Positions 8,597 to 17,938 of a stretch of 64,000 nucleotides of DNA are shown here, piece by piece (the stretch's first letter is position 1; each line of letters opens with the position of its first letter). Source of the DNA: UBA3951 sp050952125 (GTDB lineage: Bacteria > Bacillota > Sulfobacillia > Fermentithermobacillales > Fermentithermobacillaceae); the NCBI GenBank assembly GCA_050952125.1, contig JBMNKK010000003.1, positions 930,001 to 994,000 on the forward strand. Direction: 5' to 3'. A model generated the notes under the pieces. It saw only the letters and a list, made by a program, of their open reading frames with translations. It was not told the origin of the DNA and did not search any database. The position numbers and the translations under genes were made by a program.

Positions 8597-9514
8597 GTGA
8601 GCGTCAAAGCAAGACATTACACCGATCAACCCGGTTTCACCGAAGACTTCTTCAGAGTGCGCGACTTCCTCTTGAGGATCCACAAGCCGGACTACTCAGA
8701 CCAAAACTGGCTTTGGGCGAGGTGGGAATACATGTTCTCGCACCCCTCGCTTGATGAGTCTTCTCTCTCGCGAATCGGGGTCTGGGAAGATGGAGATAAG
8801 GTGGTCGCTCTCGCCACCTACGAAGACAAGCTGGGGGTAGCCTACTTTTCTCTGGACAGGGACTACTCATTCCTAAAGAAAGAGATGGTCGAATACGCAA
8901 TGGACTATCTTTCCAGAGTGGAAGAGGACGGCACCAGGAGCCTCCGCGCGATCATCAATGACGACGATACCGAGATGCGAGAGATCGTGGCCGCTCGAGG
9001 GTTCTCGATTACTGACCGCCAAGACCCGATCACCGAATTCAGGGTCGCCGGCCCTTTTCCTGACATCACCCTTCCTCGCGGGTTTGAGCTGGTTAGCCTC
9101 GCCGAAGAAAACGACCTCTGGAAAATAGAGAAGGTTCTATGGAGGGGGTTCGACCATCCGGGAGAGCCGCCTTCCGACTATATTCCCGGCAGACTAAAAA
9201 TGCAGTCGGGCCCCACTTTCCGCAAAGACCTCACGGTTGCCGTCAAGGCTCCCAACGGTGACTTTGTGTCCTTCTGCGGCATGTGGCACGAGCTAGGCAC
9301 CGACTATGCTTATGTAGAGCCTGTCGCGACCGATCCAGACTACCGGAGGATGGGCTTGGGTAAGGCCGCCGTTCTCGAGGGTATCCGGCGCTGCTTGCTC
9401 CAGGGCGCGAGCGTTGCGTATGTAGGATCGACGCAGCCGTTCTACATGAACATAGGGTTCAAACTCGTCTTCACTTCACACCGGTGGCAGTGGGCTTCCG
9501 GTCCAAACGGCTGA
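8597..9514 (+). CDS. GNAT-family N-acetyltransferase (two-domain)
   Basis: About 305 residues in two GNAT-like halves. The C-terminal half has the acetyl-CoA signature VEPVATDPDYRRMGLGKAAV (V-x4-DP-x-R-x-GLG) and the closing GFKLVFTSHRW strand; the N-terminal half is a degenerate copy. The acceptor substrate is unknown. GTG 8597 is preferred over GTG 8588 because GGAGG lies 8 bases before it. Four further acetyltransferase genes or fragments occur in this window. Confidence 0.8.
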   Translation: MSVKARHYTDQPGFTEDFFRVRDFLLRIHKPDYSDQNWLWARWEYMFSHPSLDESSLSRIGVWEDGDKVVALATYEDKLGVAYFSLDRDYSFLKKEMVEYAMDYLSRVEEDGTRSLRAIINDDDTEMREIVAARGFSITDRQDPITEFRVAGPFPDITLPRGFELVSLAEENDLWKIEKVLWRGFDHPGEPPSDYIPGRLKMQSGPTFRKDLTVAVKAPNGDFVSFCGMWHELGTDYAYVEPVATDPDYRRMGLGKAAVLEGIRRCLLQGASVAYVGSTQPFYMNIGFKLVFTSHRWQWASGPNG

Positions 9515-9632
9515 AGCTTAAAAGTACGGCTGAAGAGATGCCCTGCGGAGGCGCGACCGTTTTGATATAGTAAGCGGAAGCGAGAACTATCCGAACCAGT
9601 ACAATTGTCACCAACTAGAGGAGGATGCCCCG

Positions 9633-10202
9633 ATGGTCCGGCGGCTGTGCGATCAAACCCCGATAAGGAGGACCCTGATTGTATGGGGCGTGTTCATGGC
9701 GGTTCAGTGGGTTGTCTTCCTGGTCGGATTCTTGACTCACCGCAGCGCATGGGTTGATGTACAGCTGTCTGTGCCCGATACGGGCGTACGGAGCTCTCTC
9801 CTTATTCTCGGGAACAATCTCTTGGTAGTCGGTCTCATAGTGGCCGGCAATCTCTTTGCCCGGTTCGGTAACTTAAGTCTGGGCGGACTCATCCTGCTCA
9901 TCCAAGGAGTCACTATCGGCTGGACGGCGGGGACAAACGGCTTCTACTTCCCTTTTGCCAGTGTTGCTGAGGCAAACATCAACTACCTCAAGATTGGTTT
10001 ATGGGAAGTGAGCGCTTACGCCATTATCTGCGCCGTAACGATGAGTAAGTCGCTGAACATCGCCGACACTTTTCCGGCCAAGAAGTGGTCGGTTACTCGC
10101 AAACTCAGCGATCTCCGGTGGAGCGCTCAAGAACGAGCCTTGCTGGCGGTAGGTTTCTCCCTCTTGGTTATCGCAGCGCTGGTCGAAGGCTTCTTCATAT
10201 AA
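9633..10202 (+). CDS. SpoIIM-like integral membrane protein
   Basis: 189 residues with about five membrane segments. The NNLLVVGLIVAGNLFARFGN segment followed by a glycine-rich helix, and the closing SLLVIAALVEGFFI, resemble the SpoIIM/DUF95 family, members of which act in engulfment during sporulation or in other membrane processes. The match is to the family, not to B. subtilis SpoIIM itself. ATG with GAGGAGG upstream. Its stop abuts the convergent ECF gene. Confidence 0.6.
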   Translation: MVRRLCDQTPIRRTLIVWGVFMAVQWVVFLVGFLTHRSAWVDVQLSVPDTGVRSSLLILGNNLLVVGLIVAGNLFARFGNLSLGGLILLIQGVTIGWTAGTNGFYFPFASVAEANINYLKIGLWEVSAYAIICAVTMSKSLNIADTFPAKKWSVTRKLSDLRWSAQERALLAVGFSLLVIAALVEGFFI

Positions 10203-10739
10203 TCACTGCGCTCCGCGCTTTGCCGGAAGCAGCACCTTGATGTCTCGCTTCATCAGCGACAGCGCCGGCGGAATGCAGACAAGTTGAATCAGAACCCCGG
10301 GCAATGAAGTTCCGAACGCACCGAGAAGAGGCGCCCAAATCGGAGTCTTCGCGAACCCAAACATGGGCAGCACCAAATACCCCATCACACCGTAGGCTAT
10401 CCTTCCGGATATCATGGCACCCGCTAGAGAAATGTAGGCTCCCAAACGCAGTCTCTCATAGAGAACGCCGGTGAGCAGCCCGTAGAGAGCCAACTCCACA
10501 ACCATTCCCTGCGCGATTGGCGGAACGAGCGGAGGCATCCCTGTTATGACGCTGCTAAGGATGGGACTCATCATCCCTACCAACATCCCGATAACCGGGC
10601 CACACACGAATCCGGAAAAGAGAACCGGGATGTGCATTGGCAGAAACACCGAACCAAGCCCCACCATGTGAAACATGGAGGGCAGGATGATCGCCAGCGC
10701 TACCAACAGCCCACCGTACGTTAGCTTTCTAACAGACAT
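10203..10739 (-). CDS. ECF transporter S component (substrate-binding)
   Basis: 178 residues, six hydrophobic helices. The N-terminal RKLTYGGLLVALAIILPSMF and the MHIPVLFSGFVCGPVIGMLV segment with SSVITGMPPLVPP are typical of ECF S components for vitamins or cofactors. S components capture substrate and pair with a shared EcfT/EcfA energising module, which is not encoded in this window. The substrate is not determinable. A perfect TATAAT lies 39 bp upstream, leaving a leader too short for a riboswitch. Confidence 0.8.
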   Translation of the reverse strand: MSVRKLTYGGLLVALAIILPSMFHMVGLGSVFLPMHIPVLFSGFVCGPVIGMLVGMMSPILSSVITGMPPLVPPIAQGMVVELALYGLLTGVLYERLRLGAYISLAGAMISGRIAYGVMGYLVLPMFGFAKTPIWAPLLGAFGTSLPGVLIQLVCIPPALSLMKRDIKVLLPAKRGAQ

Positions 10740-10777
10740 GCCGATCCATCTCCCAACAACAGCGAGTCTAGGTTCCG

Positions 10778-10783
10778 ATTATA
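10778..10783 (-). promoter_or_regulatory. Probable -10 element (TATAAT) for the ECF S component
   Basis: On the minus strand TATAAT lies at 10783-10778, giving a start of transcription near 10771 and a leader of about 32 nt. The -35 region is weak, so an activator or an extended context may be required. Confidence 0.4.
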
Positions 10784-10883
10784 CCTTATCTACCTGCGAA
10801 TATGTTCACATCCGGACGAGTATGGATGAAATGTCCAGCGTTTCTCATGCGTGGACTAGAGAGACCCAAAGGGAGGGATTTAG

Positions 10884-11333
10884 GTGGTTCGTGGGAAAGA
10901 CATAGCGGCTATTCTGGCAATCGTATGCGGAATCAGTCTCGTGGGCAACTGGATCGCTGTAAAGATCGACCCGCTCAAATCGTTACCCGGCATGTTTATC
11001 TTGGGCCTCATTTCCTTCGTCGGATGGGGTCTCGGCAAGGTGCTCCCGTGGAATCTCCCCAGCATAGTATACATCTCCTTGATCGCCATAGCGCTGACAA
11101 CGCCGTGGACCCCGGGCTCGGCTTGGGTGCTGTCGCAGGTTAACAACGTCAACTTCCTCGCCCTGTGCACTCCCATCCTGGCCTACGCCGGCATCGCTAT
11201 CGGCAAAGATCTCGACCAGTTCGCCAAGATGAGCTGGAAGATAGCCATCGTGGCGGTATTCGTCCTGTCCGGTACCTTCATCGGCTCCTGCCTGATCGCG
11301 CAGGTCATGCTGAAGGTAACCGGGCGGATATAG
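10884..11333 (+). CDS. Small polytopic membrane protein, partner of DUF3100 protein
   Basis: 149 residues with about five hydrophobic segments and no soluble domain. It starts with GTG 10884 after GGGAGGG and is followed 16 bp later by the DUF3100 gene with its own ribosome site, then by an M20 hydrolase gene: a three-gene operon. The final two segments (FLALCTPILAYAGIAIGKDL, then a VFVLSGTFIG helix) look like half of a carrier core. I do not recognise a family with a known substrate; a two-subunit transporter is inferred from pairing and topology. Confidence 0.7.
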   Translation: MVRGKDIAAILAIVCGISLVGNWIAVKIDPLKSLPGMFILGLISFVGWGLGKVLPWNLPSIVYISLIAIALTTPWTPGSAWVLSQVNNVNFLALCTPILAYAGIAIGKDLDQFAKMSWKIAIVAVFVLSGTFIGSCLIAQVMLKVTGRI

Positions 11334-11349
11334 GAAGGAGGCTTTTAGA

Positions 11350-12201
11350 GTGTCCCAAGAAAAAAGACCTTCCGAAGCCCCGAAAGTCAACTTCTTAGAT
11401 GCCAAGCTGCATCTGGTGGTCCTGGTTCTGGTTATCATTTCCGAGTTCATCCGCCAGAGAAAGTTCACCGTCGGGCCCGGCGTCATCTTGCTCCTCCCGA
11501 TGCTGTACGCTCTCGTTCTCGGCGTCCTGACTACTCCGAGATTCCTCAAGATCACCACTGACGAGCAGGTCAAGACATCCTCGCCTCTCATCACGATATC
11601 AGTCATGATGCTGGTCGCGAGGCTGGGCACGGTGGTAGGACCGGCTCTAAAGCAAATCGCCTCTGCCGGCCTTCCTTTGATCCTGCAGGAGTTCGGCATG
11701 CTCTTCTGTCCCCTGCTCGCCATGCCGGTCGCGGTTGCGTTGGGTATGGGGCGCGAGGCCGTCGGCGGCACCTTCTCGATCTGCCGTGAGGGCGCCATCG
11801 CCATCATCGGCCAGGTGTACGGCCTGGACTCCGAAGAAGGCCGCGGCTGCCTGGGAACCTACATCTTCGGCACTCTCTTTGGAGCAGTCTACATGGGCAT
11901 CTTCGCGGGCCTAATAGCATCGCTAAGGTGGTTCCATCCGTGGGCCGTGGGAATGGCGTGCGGCGTCGGGTCTGCCTCGATGATGAGCGCCTCGGCAGGA
12001 GCGGTCGCAGCCGCGTTGCCAGAGGCCAGCCAGGATGTACTTGCATTTGCGGCAGCCAGCAATCTCCTGACCAACGTAGACGGAGTGTGGTCGGACCTCT
12101 TCTTAGCTCTCCCCCTGGCCAATTTCATGTTCGCTTTCTGGTCACGGGTATTCGGACGCAAGATCGCTGCGTCGAGAAAGAAAAAGTCGGTCAAGGATTA
12201 G
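11350..12201 (+). CDS. DUF3100-family integral membrane protein
   Basis: 283 residues, about eight to nine membrane segments. Features of DUF3100 include the HLVVLVLVIISEF opening, TPRFLKITTDEQ, GREAVGGTFSICREGAIAII and the small-residue-rich ACGVGSASMMSASAGAVAAA helix. The family has no assigned substrate. Position between a smaller membrane protein and an M20 amidohydrolase suggests uptake of an amide or peptide-like compound that the hydrolase then cleaves, similar in logic to AbgT with AbgAB. SD GGAAGGAGG precedes the GTG start. Confidence 0.8.
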   Translation: MSQEKRPSEAPKVNFLDAKLHLVVLVLVIISEFIRQRKFTVGPGVILLLPMLYALVLGVLTTPRFLKITTDEQVKTSSPLITISVMMLVARLGTVVGPALKQIASAGLPLILQEFGMLFCPLLAMPVAVALGMGREAVGGTFSICREGAIAIIGQVYGLDSEEGRGCLGTYIFGTLFGAVYMGIFAGLIASLRWFHPWAVGMACGVGSASMMSASAGAVAAALPEASQDVLAFAAASNLLTNVDGVWSDLFLALPLANFMFAFWSRVFGRKIAASRKKKSVKD

Positions 12202-12210
12202 GTTGGGGAG

Positions 12211-13569
12211 GTGTTTGAAACGGACAAGAGCCTGCTTAAGAAAGCTGTCTGCGAAGCCATAGAGGAGCGAGCTCAAGAGATACGGGACATTAAGACAGAC
12301 ATCTGGAACCATCCGGAACTGGGCTACAAAGAGTTCCGGACGGCCGAAAAGGTTGCGGAGGTCTTCGCCCGGCTTGGCCTTCCCTATCGAACCGGATTGG
12401 GCATCACCGGCGTTCGCGCTGATCTGGAGGGGCTGAGCGCGGCGGCAGATCCCGCATCACAAGACTCTGCTGCAAAGCGGCCCACCGTAGGCATATTCGG
12501 CGAACTGGACGCGGTTGTGTGTTGGGACCACGTCAACGCTGATAAGAAGACCGGAGCAGTCCACGCCTGCGGCCATGACGCTCAAATCGCGTCGATGCTA
12601 GGAGCAGCGATGGGTCTGATTGACGCAGGCGCTCAATCGTATCTCGGCGGCAATATCGCGTTCGTTGCTGTCCCTGCAGAGGAGTTCGTTGAGCTTGAGT
12701 ACCGGGAGCGCCTCATGGATGAAGGAAAGATAGAGTTCTTTGGCGGAAAGCAGGAGCTCCTGAGACTCGGGCACTTGAGCGACATCGACCTCGCCGAGAT
12801 GATCCACGTGGACGCGGATACGCCCGGCCGAGTAGTGAAGCTGAGCCTGGGAAGCAACGGTTTCGTAGGGAAGACGGTAAAGTATGTTGGGCGGGAAGCC
12901 CACGCCGGTGCGGCGCCGCACCTGGGCGCGAACGCCCTGAATGCAGCCATGCTCGGTATCTTCGGGATCCACGCGCAGCGGGAGACCTTCAAAGATGAAG
13001 ACCACATCCGAGTACACCCGATAATCACGAAAGGTGGCGACCTGGTCAATATCGTCCCGGCCGATGTGCGCATCGAGACGTATGTGAGAGGCGCGAGGAC
13101 AGAGGCCATCTTCGAGGCCAACATGAAGGTCAACCGGGCTTTGCGTGCAGGGGCCTCGGCGGTAGGGGCGGCGGTGGAGATCACGGAAATCCCCGGATAC
13201 CTACCCCTCAGGACATGCGAGCCCCTCTCGGCGTTGTTTGAAGCAAACGCCAGGGAGATCCTGGGGCCGGACGGCGTCCAGGTGTCCGACTTCTCAGGCG
13301 GCTCAACGGACATGGGTGACATCAGCCACGTGATCCCTGCTATCCATCCCTACGTGGGCGGCATAGCCGGCGCCGCGCATACCCGGACCTATGAGGTCGT
13401 TGACCTCGATATGGTGTCGGTGATTCCCGCGAAGATACTGGCGATGACGGCAATCGACCTGTTATGGGGCGACGCATCTGAAGCCAAGCGGATTAAGGCA
13501 GAGTTCAAACCTCCCTATACGAAAGAGACCTATCTGGAAATGTGGAGGAAGTTCAGGGCCGAAGGGTGA
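12211..13569 (+). CDS. M20-family amidohydrolase (AbgB/aminoacylase-like)
   Basis: 452 residues. M20 metal-ligand motifs are visible: GIFGELDAV, VHACGHDAQ and VAVPAEEF, plus the dimerisation-domain GREAHAGAAPHLGANALNA with its substrate-binding His and the late GGSTDMGDIS and HTRTYE segments. M20D enzymes hydrolyse N-acyl amino acids or aminobenzoyl-glutamate with two metals. GTG start; the G-rich ribosome site lies unusually close, and translation may be coupled to the DUF3100 gene 9 bp upstream. Last gene of the operon, followed by a good hairpin. Confidence 0.85.
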   Translation: MFETDKSLLKKAVCEAIEERAQEIRDIKTDIWNHPELGYKEFRTAEKVAEVFARLGLPYRTGLGITGVRADLEGLSAAADPASQDSAAKRPTVGIFGELDAVVCWDHVNADKKTGAVHACGHDAQIASMLGAAMGLIDAGAQSYLGGNIAFVAVPAEEFVELEYRERLMDEGKIEFFGGKQELLRLGHLSDIDLAEMIHVDADTPGRVVKLSLGSNGFVGKTVKYVGREAHAGAAPHLGANALNAAMLGIFGIHAQRETFKDEDHIRVHPIITKGGDLVNIVPADVRIETYVRGARTEAIFEANMKVNRALRAGASAVGAAVEITEIPGYLPLRTCEPLSALFEANAREILGPDGVQVSDFSGGSTDMGDISHVIPAIHPYVGGIAGAAHTRTYEVVDLDMVSVIPAKILAMTAIDLLWGDASEAKRIKAEFKPPYTKETYLEMWRKFRAEG

Positions 13570-13603
13570 CAAACCATCCCGGAACCCGGATTTCTTACAT
13601 GCG

Positions 13604-13628
13604 GAGGCGGCAGCTTTCCTGCCGCCTC
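13604..13628 (+). terminator. Hairpin after the M20 operon
   Basis: GAGGCGGCAG, loop CTTTC, then its exact complement CTGCCGCCTC. It lies 35 bp after the M20 stop. The 3' flank (TATCAATG) is only mildly U-rich. Confidence 0.6.
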
Positions 13629-13732
13629 TATCAATGAAGTGGATCTGCCAGCCTGCTTGGAACGCATGCGGTCAAACCCCTGTGGAAAGGAAGGCGGAAG
13701 GAGAGTATGATCGCGCCAGGAGCTAGATGCCA

Positions 13733-16700
13733 ATGGGATCCTTGGATATCTTCCATCCGCATACGGCGAGTTGGTTCGCGCGCTCTCTTGGTGCCCCGAC
13801 TGCGGTACAGGAGGCGGCCTGGCCTGCTATCGCGGCGGGCGACCATACGTTGGTATCCGCACCCACGGGCACGGGGAAAACGCTGTCCGCCTTCTTGGTG
13901 TTCATAGACAGGCTGATGTCCGAGGCGCGTGAAGGCAACCTCAAGGAAGAACTCTACTTGATATATGTGTCGCCGCTCAAATCGCTCGCGGGCGATATTC
14001 GAGAGAACCTGCGCAGACCGCTTGAGGGGATCTTGCAGGAAGGCTGCCGGTCGGCCGGCGATGACCTGCAGGGCTTAAGAGTGGCAATGCGGACAGGCGA
14101 TACGCCGCAAAGTGAACGCCGGAGGATGGCCAAGTCACCGCCGCACATACTGATCACCACTCCGGAATCTCTCTTCCTCATGTTGTCGGCAAAATCGGGG
14201 CAATCCATCCTCCGTACGGCGCGATGGATCATTATTGATGAACTGCACGCGATGATCGACTCCAAACGCGGCGCGCACCTGGCGCTGTCCATAGCCCGCT
14301 TGGATAATCTCTGCGGAAGACCCCTCCAACGCATTGGGCTATCCGCTACCGTAGAACCTCTGAGCACGGCGGCTGAATGGCTGTCTCCGGAGCCCGTGAC
14401 GATCGCGGCGCCGAAGATGCGTAAGGACATCGAGCTCATAGTGACAAGCCCCAGATTCAATGCGCGGACTGTGAGGAGAGATGCAGCCTGGCAAGACATC
14501 GCGGAGTCCGTGTATGAACGGTGCCAAGAGGCACGCAGCGTAATCGCTTTCGTTGAGGGGCGGGCCTATGCCGAGAAACTCGCCTACTACGTAAACCAAC
14601 TGGGCGGCGAAGGCTTTGCCCGGACCCACCACGGCAGCGTATCCAAGGAACAGCGCCTCGAGGTGGAGCAAGCGCTGCGGAGTGGGAACCTGCGGCTTCT
14701 CTGCGCAACCTCATCCATGGAACTGGGAATCGATGTGGGAGAGATTGACCAAGTTTTCCAGGTAGGCTGCCCACGTTCGATATCAGGCACGATGCAGCGG
14801 CTGGGCCGCTCCGGACACAACCCGAATCGCGTCAGCATAATGCGCATGTTTGCTCGCGCATCTTCCGAAGGATTGTACAGCGCTCTCACGGCCGAGGTTG
14901 TCAGGAGGGGCGGCATAGAGCGATCCCGTCCGCCCCGGCTGTGCCTGGACGTGTTAGCCCAACACCTTGTATCGATGGCCACGGGCGACGGCTATGGCAT
15001 TGATGACGTCATGAAGATCTTGCAGCGTGCGTATCCGTTTCGCGACGTAACAAGAGAGGACGTAAAGGACGTACTTCGCATGCTGGCCGGCGACTATGAG
15101 CACGATCGAGATATCCCGGTGAGGCCCAGGGTGCTGTATGACCGCATTCACGATCGGGTTGTCGGAGACCCGTACAGCCGGATGCTCGCGATATCGGCCG
15201 GAGGGACGATACCCGATAGGGGCCTTTACACTGTCCGAACTGAAGGCGGGGTTAAGCTCGGAGAACTGGACGAGGAATTTGTCTTCGAGGCGAGGGTTGG
15301 CGACAAGTTCCTGCTCGGCTCCTTCGCCTGGAAAATCTGCGACATCAGGAAAGACACCGTAATAGTCGCGCAGTCTTCCGTGAGCGGGGCGAAACCGCCT
15401 TTCTGGAAAGGCGAGATCAAAGGGAGGCGCATTGAGACCGGTTTCGCTTACGGAGAAATCCTGCGGAGCCTAGAGAGAGCCCATCAGGCAGGTTCGCTTC
15501 TTGACGAGTTATCACGGCTGGGCCTGGACGAAAACGCTGCAGAGAGCGCCGAGAGCTTCCTCAAGAACCAGTTTGCCGCGACCCGCGCGTTGCCGACTGA
15601 CCGCACCATACTGATCGAGCACTTCCGCGATGAAACGGGAAATCATCAGATGATGGTGCATTCAGTGTTCGGCCAGCCGGTTAACGAGCCCCTGGCAATC
15701 CTCGCGACGGAGGCCGCAAAGCGGGCCTTGAGCACGAATATCAGCTACGTTGTCGACGATGACGGCTTTCTGCTTTTTCCGTACGACGACCGCCCCCTTC
15801 CGGAAGGCCTGCTATACGCGATATTGCCGGAATCGGCACGGCCCGTACTGGAAGCCGCGCTGCCCGCAACACCGCTTTTCAACATCGCATTTAGGTACAA
15901 CGCCGCTCGCGCACTGATGATGGGAGTACGGAAGGCGGGACGCCAACCGCTGTGGGTTCAGCGGCTCCGCGGCGCGGAGATGCTGGATTCTCTCATCCGG
16001 CATGACAGCCATCCGTTGATACGCGAAACGCGGCGGGAATGCCTTGAGGACTACTGGGATCTGCCCGGCGTAGAGATGATCTTGGCCAAGATCCGGTCGG
16101 GCGATATCCGCGTGCTCGAGATGCGCCTTGACTCACCGTCACCTATGTCACTGCCGCTCAGGCGTAGGACGGAGGGCGCCATGGTGTACGACTATGCGCC
16201 TACCCCTTCCGGTATTCACGTTGCCGTCGAGGAGGCCCTGGACCGCGCGCAGATGATCGCTCCGGCTTCGGAGCAGCTTGCACGGGTCTCGAACCGGACG
16301 CGCCTGCCTGAAAACGAAAGTGAGCTGCACTCGCAGCTCATGATTGAGGGAGACATGGTCGCCGGAGAGTTGGATGTTCCTGTCGAATGGCTCGAGGCGC
16401 TTGAGGGGAATGGACGCGCGAAGTACATCGAGCCGGGACTCTGGATTGCCGCCGAGCACGAAGCCGAGTACAGAGCCGCGCTCACGGAAGGTGACAGAGA
16501 TGCGAGGCTGCACATCGTGCGGCGGCTGCTTCGCTATCGGGGAGCGCAATCACCTGAGCAGGTCGCCGAGCGCTATCTCTGGGCGGAGGACACGGCGCTG
16601 AGCGTCCTGACTGAGCTGTGCGGGAATGGGAGCGCTGTGGAGCATGAAGGGCTGTACTACCATTCCACACTGTTCGACCGGGCTGTCAGAGAAACGGTGA

Positions 16701-17863
16701 AGATGCGCCGAAAACAGGTAAGGACGCTTCCTCCCGAGCGTTACGCCGCTCTGCTCGCGCGCCGAGTGCAGGTCGCCGGACCACCCCGGGAAGCGCTTGA
16801 GGAAGCCCTGAAGACACTGTACGGTCTCTACCTCCCGCCCGCTTTATGGGAAAGCGTTCTTCTTCCAGCGCGCGTAAGCGGCTACCGCCCTGAGCTCCTG
16901 GATGCTGTCCTGGCGAGAGGTGAAGTGTCCTGGCGTATTGCCCCTGACGTAGGCCTAGGTTTCCATCCCAACGACGACATCGATTGGGAAGCCGGAGTTT
17001 CCGAAGCCGGAAGGGCATTGGAGGGCAATGAGAAGGTCGTGTTTGAGGCCCTGCTCCGGAGAGGGGCGAGCTTCATGCAGAGACTATCCGGCCTCTTGGG
17101 CGGGGAGTCTCCCCACGACACGCTCTTGGACCTCGCCGGAAAAGGCATTGTGCATGCTGACAGCTTCGTGCCGGTACGCCAGTGGCTGAACCGGGACGCA
17201 ATCGACGGCATGCCGGCAAGGCAGCGTTCGAGAGCCCGCGTCATGACCCTTACGGCAGGGAGATGGGAGCTGGCTCGTCCGCTGAGGGAACTCACTACGG
17301 AAGAGCAGCTGGAGCGCGAGTTCGATCGCACCTTGATACTCTGCCGCGAAACCGCGCAGGGTGTGAACTGGAGTAATGCGGTCCGGGTTCTGCGTGTCTG
17401 GGAGTACACGGGGCGAGTGAGGCGCGGTTACTTCATCGAGGGATTGTCCGGCATGCAGTACATCCGAGACAGAGATTTCGCGGGCGCCATGTTTGAGATG
17501 GAACAGCCTGCCGACGAGATCGTCTGGCTGTCGGCTGTCGACCCGGCACAACCCTGGGGCAAATATCTCGCCCACCTGGATGGCAGAACCTTCATGAATG
17601 TGCCGGGCACCGCCGTGGCGCTGCGTGCGGGTGTTCCGGTTGCGGTATTCGAGCGCCAGGGCAAGACGCTGCGCGTGTTCGACAGCGCATCCATTTCCGG
17701 CGCGCTAGAGGCCTTCGCCCATGACTACAGGGCGCGCCGGGTATTCCCAACCATCCGGCGCATCACGGTCAAGCAGTATCCGAGTGAAGCCCAAGAGGCC
17801 CTCAGGAGCGTGGGCTTCACAAAGGAAATGCAGGACTTTGTCATGTATAGGGGAGTGTCCTGA
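13733..17863 (+). CDS. lhr: Lhr-type large ATP-dependent helicase
   Basis: About 1376 residues. Helicase motifs in order: Q-motif region PTAVQEAAWPAIAAG, Walker A SAPTGTGKTLSAF (near residue 48), TTPESLFLML, Walker B variant DELHAM (near 168), LSATVEPL, and motif VI LGRSGHNPNR. The Lhr winged-helix and Lhr-CTD-like regions follow, then long C-terminal domains as in full-length bacterial Lhr. Lhr proteins unwind RNA:DNA or DNA forks and are tied to repair. ATG 13733 is preferred to ATG 13727 because AGGAG lies 9 bases upstream of it. Confidence 0.9.
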   Translation: MGSLDIFHPHTASWFARSLGAPTAVQEAAWPAIAAGDHTLVSAPTGTGKTLSAFLVFIDRLMSEAREGNLKEELYLIYVSPLKSLAGDIRENLRRPLEGILQEGCRSAGDDLQGLRVAMRTGDTPQSERRRMAKSPPHILITTPESLFLMLSAKSGQSILRTARWIIIDELHAMIDSKRGAHLALSIARLDNLCGRPLQRIGLSATVEPLSTAAEWLSPEPVTIAAPKMRKDIELIVTSPRFNARTVRRDAAWQDIAESVYERCQEARSVIAFVEGRAYAEKLAYYVNQLGGEGFARTHHGSVSKEQRLEVEQALRSGNLRLLCATSSMELGIDVGEIDQVFQVGCPRSISGTMQRLGRSGHNPNRVSIMRMFARASSEGLYSALTAEVVRRGGIERSRPPRLCLDVLAQHLVSMATGDGYGIDDVMKILQRAYPFRDVTREDVKDVLRMLAGDYEHDRDIPVRPRVLYDRIHDRVVGDPYSRMLAISAGGTIPDRGLYTVRTEGGVKLGELDEEFVFEARVGDKFLLGSFAWKICDIRKDTVIVAQSSVSGAKPPFWKGEIKGRRIETGFAYGEILRSLERAHQAGSLLDELSRLGLDENAAESAESFLKNQFAATRALPTDRTILIEHFRDETGNHQMMVHSVFGQPVNEPLAILATEAAKRALSTNISYVVDDDGFLLFPYDDRPLPEGLLYAILPESARPVLEAALPATPLFNIAFRYNAARALMMGVRKAGRQPLWVQRLRGAEMLDSLIRHDSHPLIRETRRECLEDYWDLPGVEMILAKIRSGDIRVLEMRLDSPSPMSLPLRRRTEGAMVYDYAPTPSGIHVAVEEALDRAQMIAPASEQLARVSNRTRLPENESELHSQLMIEGDMVAGELDVPVEWLEALEGNGRAKYIEPGLWIAAEHEAEYRAALTEGDRDARLHIVRRLLRYRGAQSPEQVAERYLWAEDTALSVLTELCGNGSAVEHEGLYYHSTLFDRAVRETVKMRRKQVRTLPPERYAALLARRVQVAGPPREALEEALKTLYGLYLPPALWESVLLPARVSGYRPELLDAVLARGEVSWRIAPDVGLGFHPNDDIDWEAGVSEAGRALEGNEKVVFEALLRRGASFMQRLSGLLGGESPHDTLLDLAGKGIVHADSFVPVRQWLNRDAIDGMPARQRSRARVMTLTAGRWELARPLRELTTEEQLEREFDRTLILCRETAQGVNWSNAVRVLRVWEYTGRVRRGYFIEGLSGMQYIRDRDFAGAMFEMEQPADEIVWLSAVDPAQPWGKYLAHLDGRTFMNVPGTAVALRAGVPVAVFERQGKTLRVFDSASISGALEAFAHDYRARRVFPTIRRITVKQYPSEAQEALRSVGFTKEMQDFVMYRGVS

Positions 17864-17938
17864 GCAGCTTTCACATGGATGGCACCTATCTAGTGATTCG
17901 AGCAGCAAACCGGACGTGTCGCTCGAAGAAAGCAGGGG

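Noticed and set aside
10740..10883. Riboswitch before the ECF S component
   Set aside because: The likely -10 leaves about 32 nt of leader, too short for known vitamin riboswitches, and no conserved core was seen.
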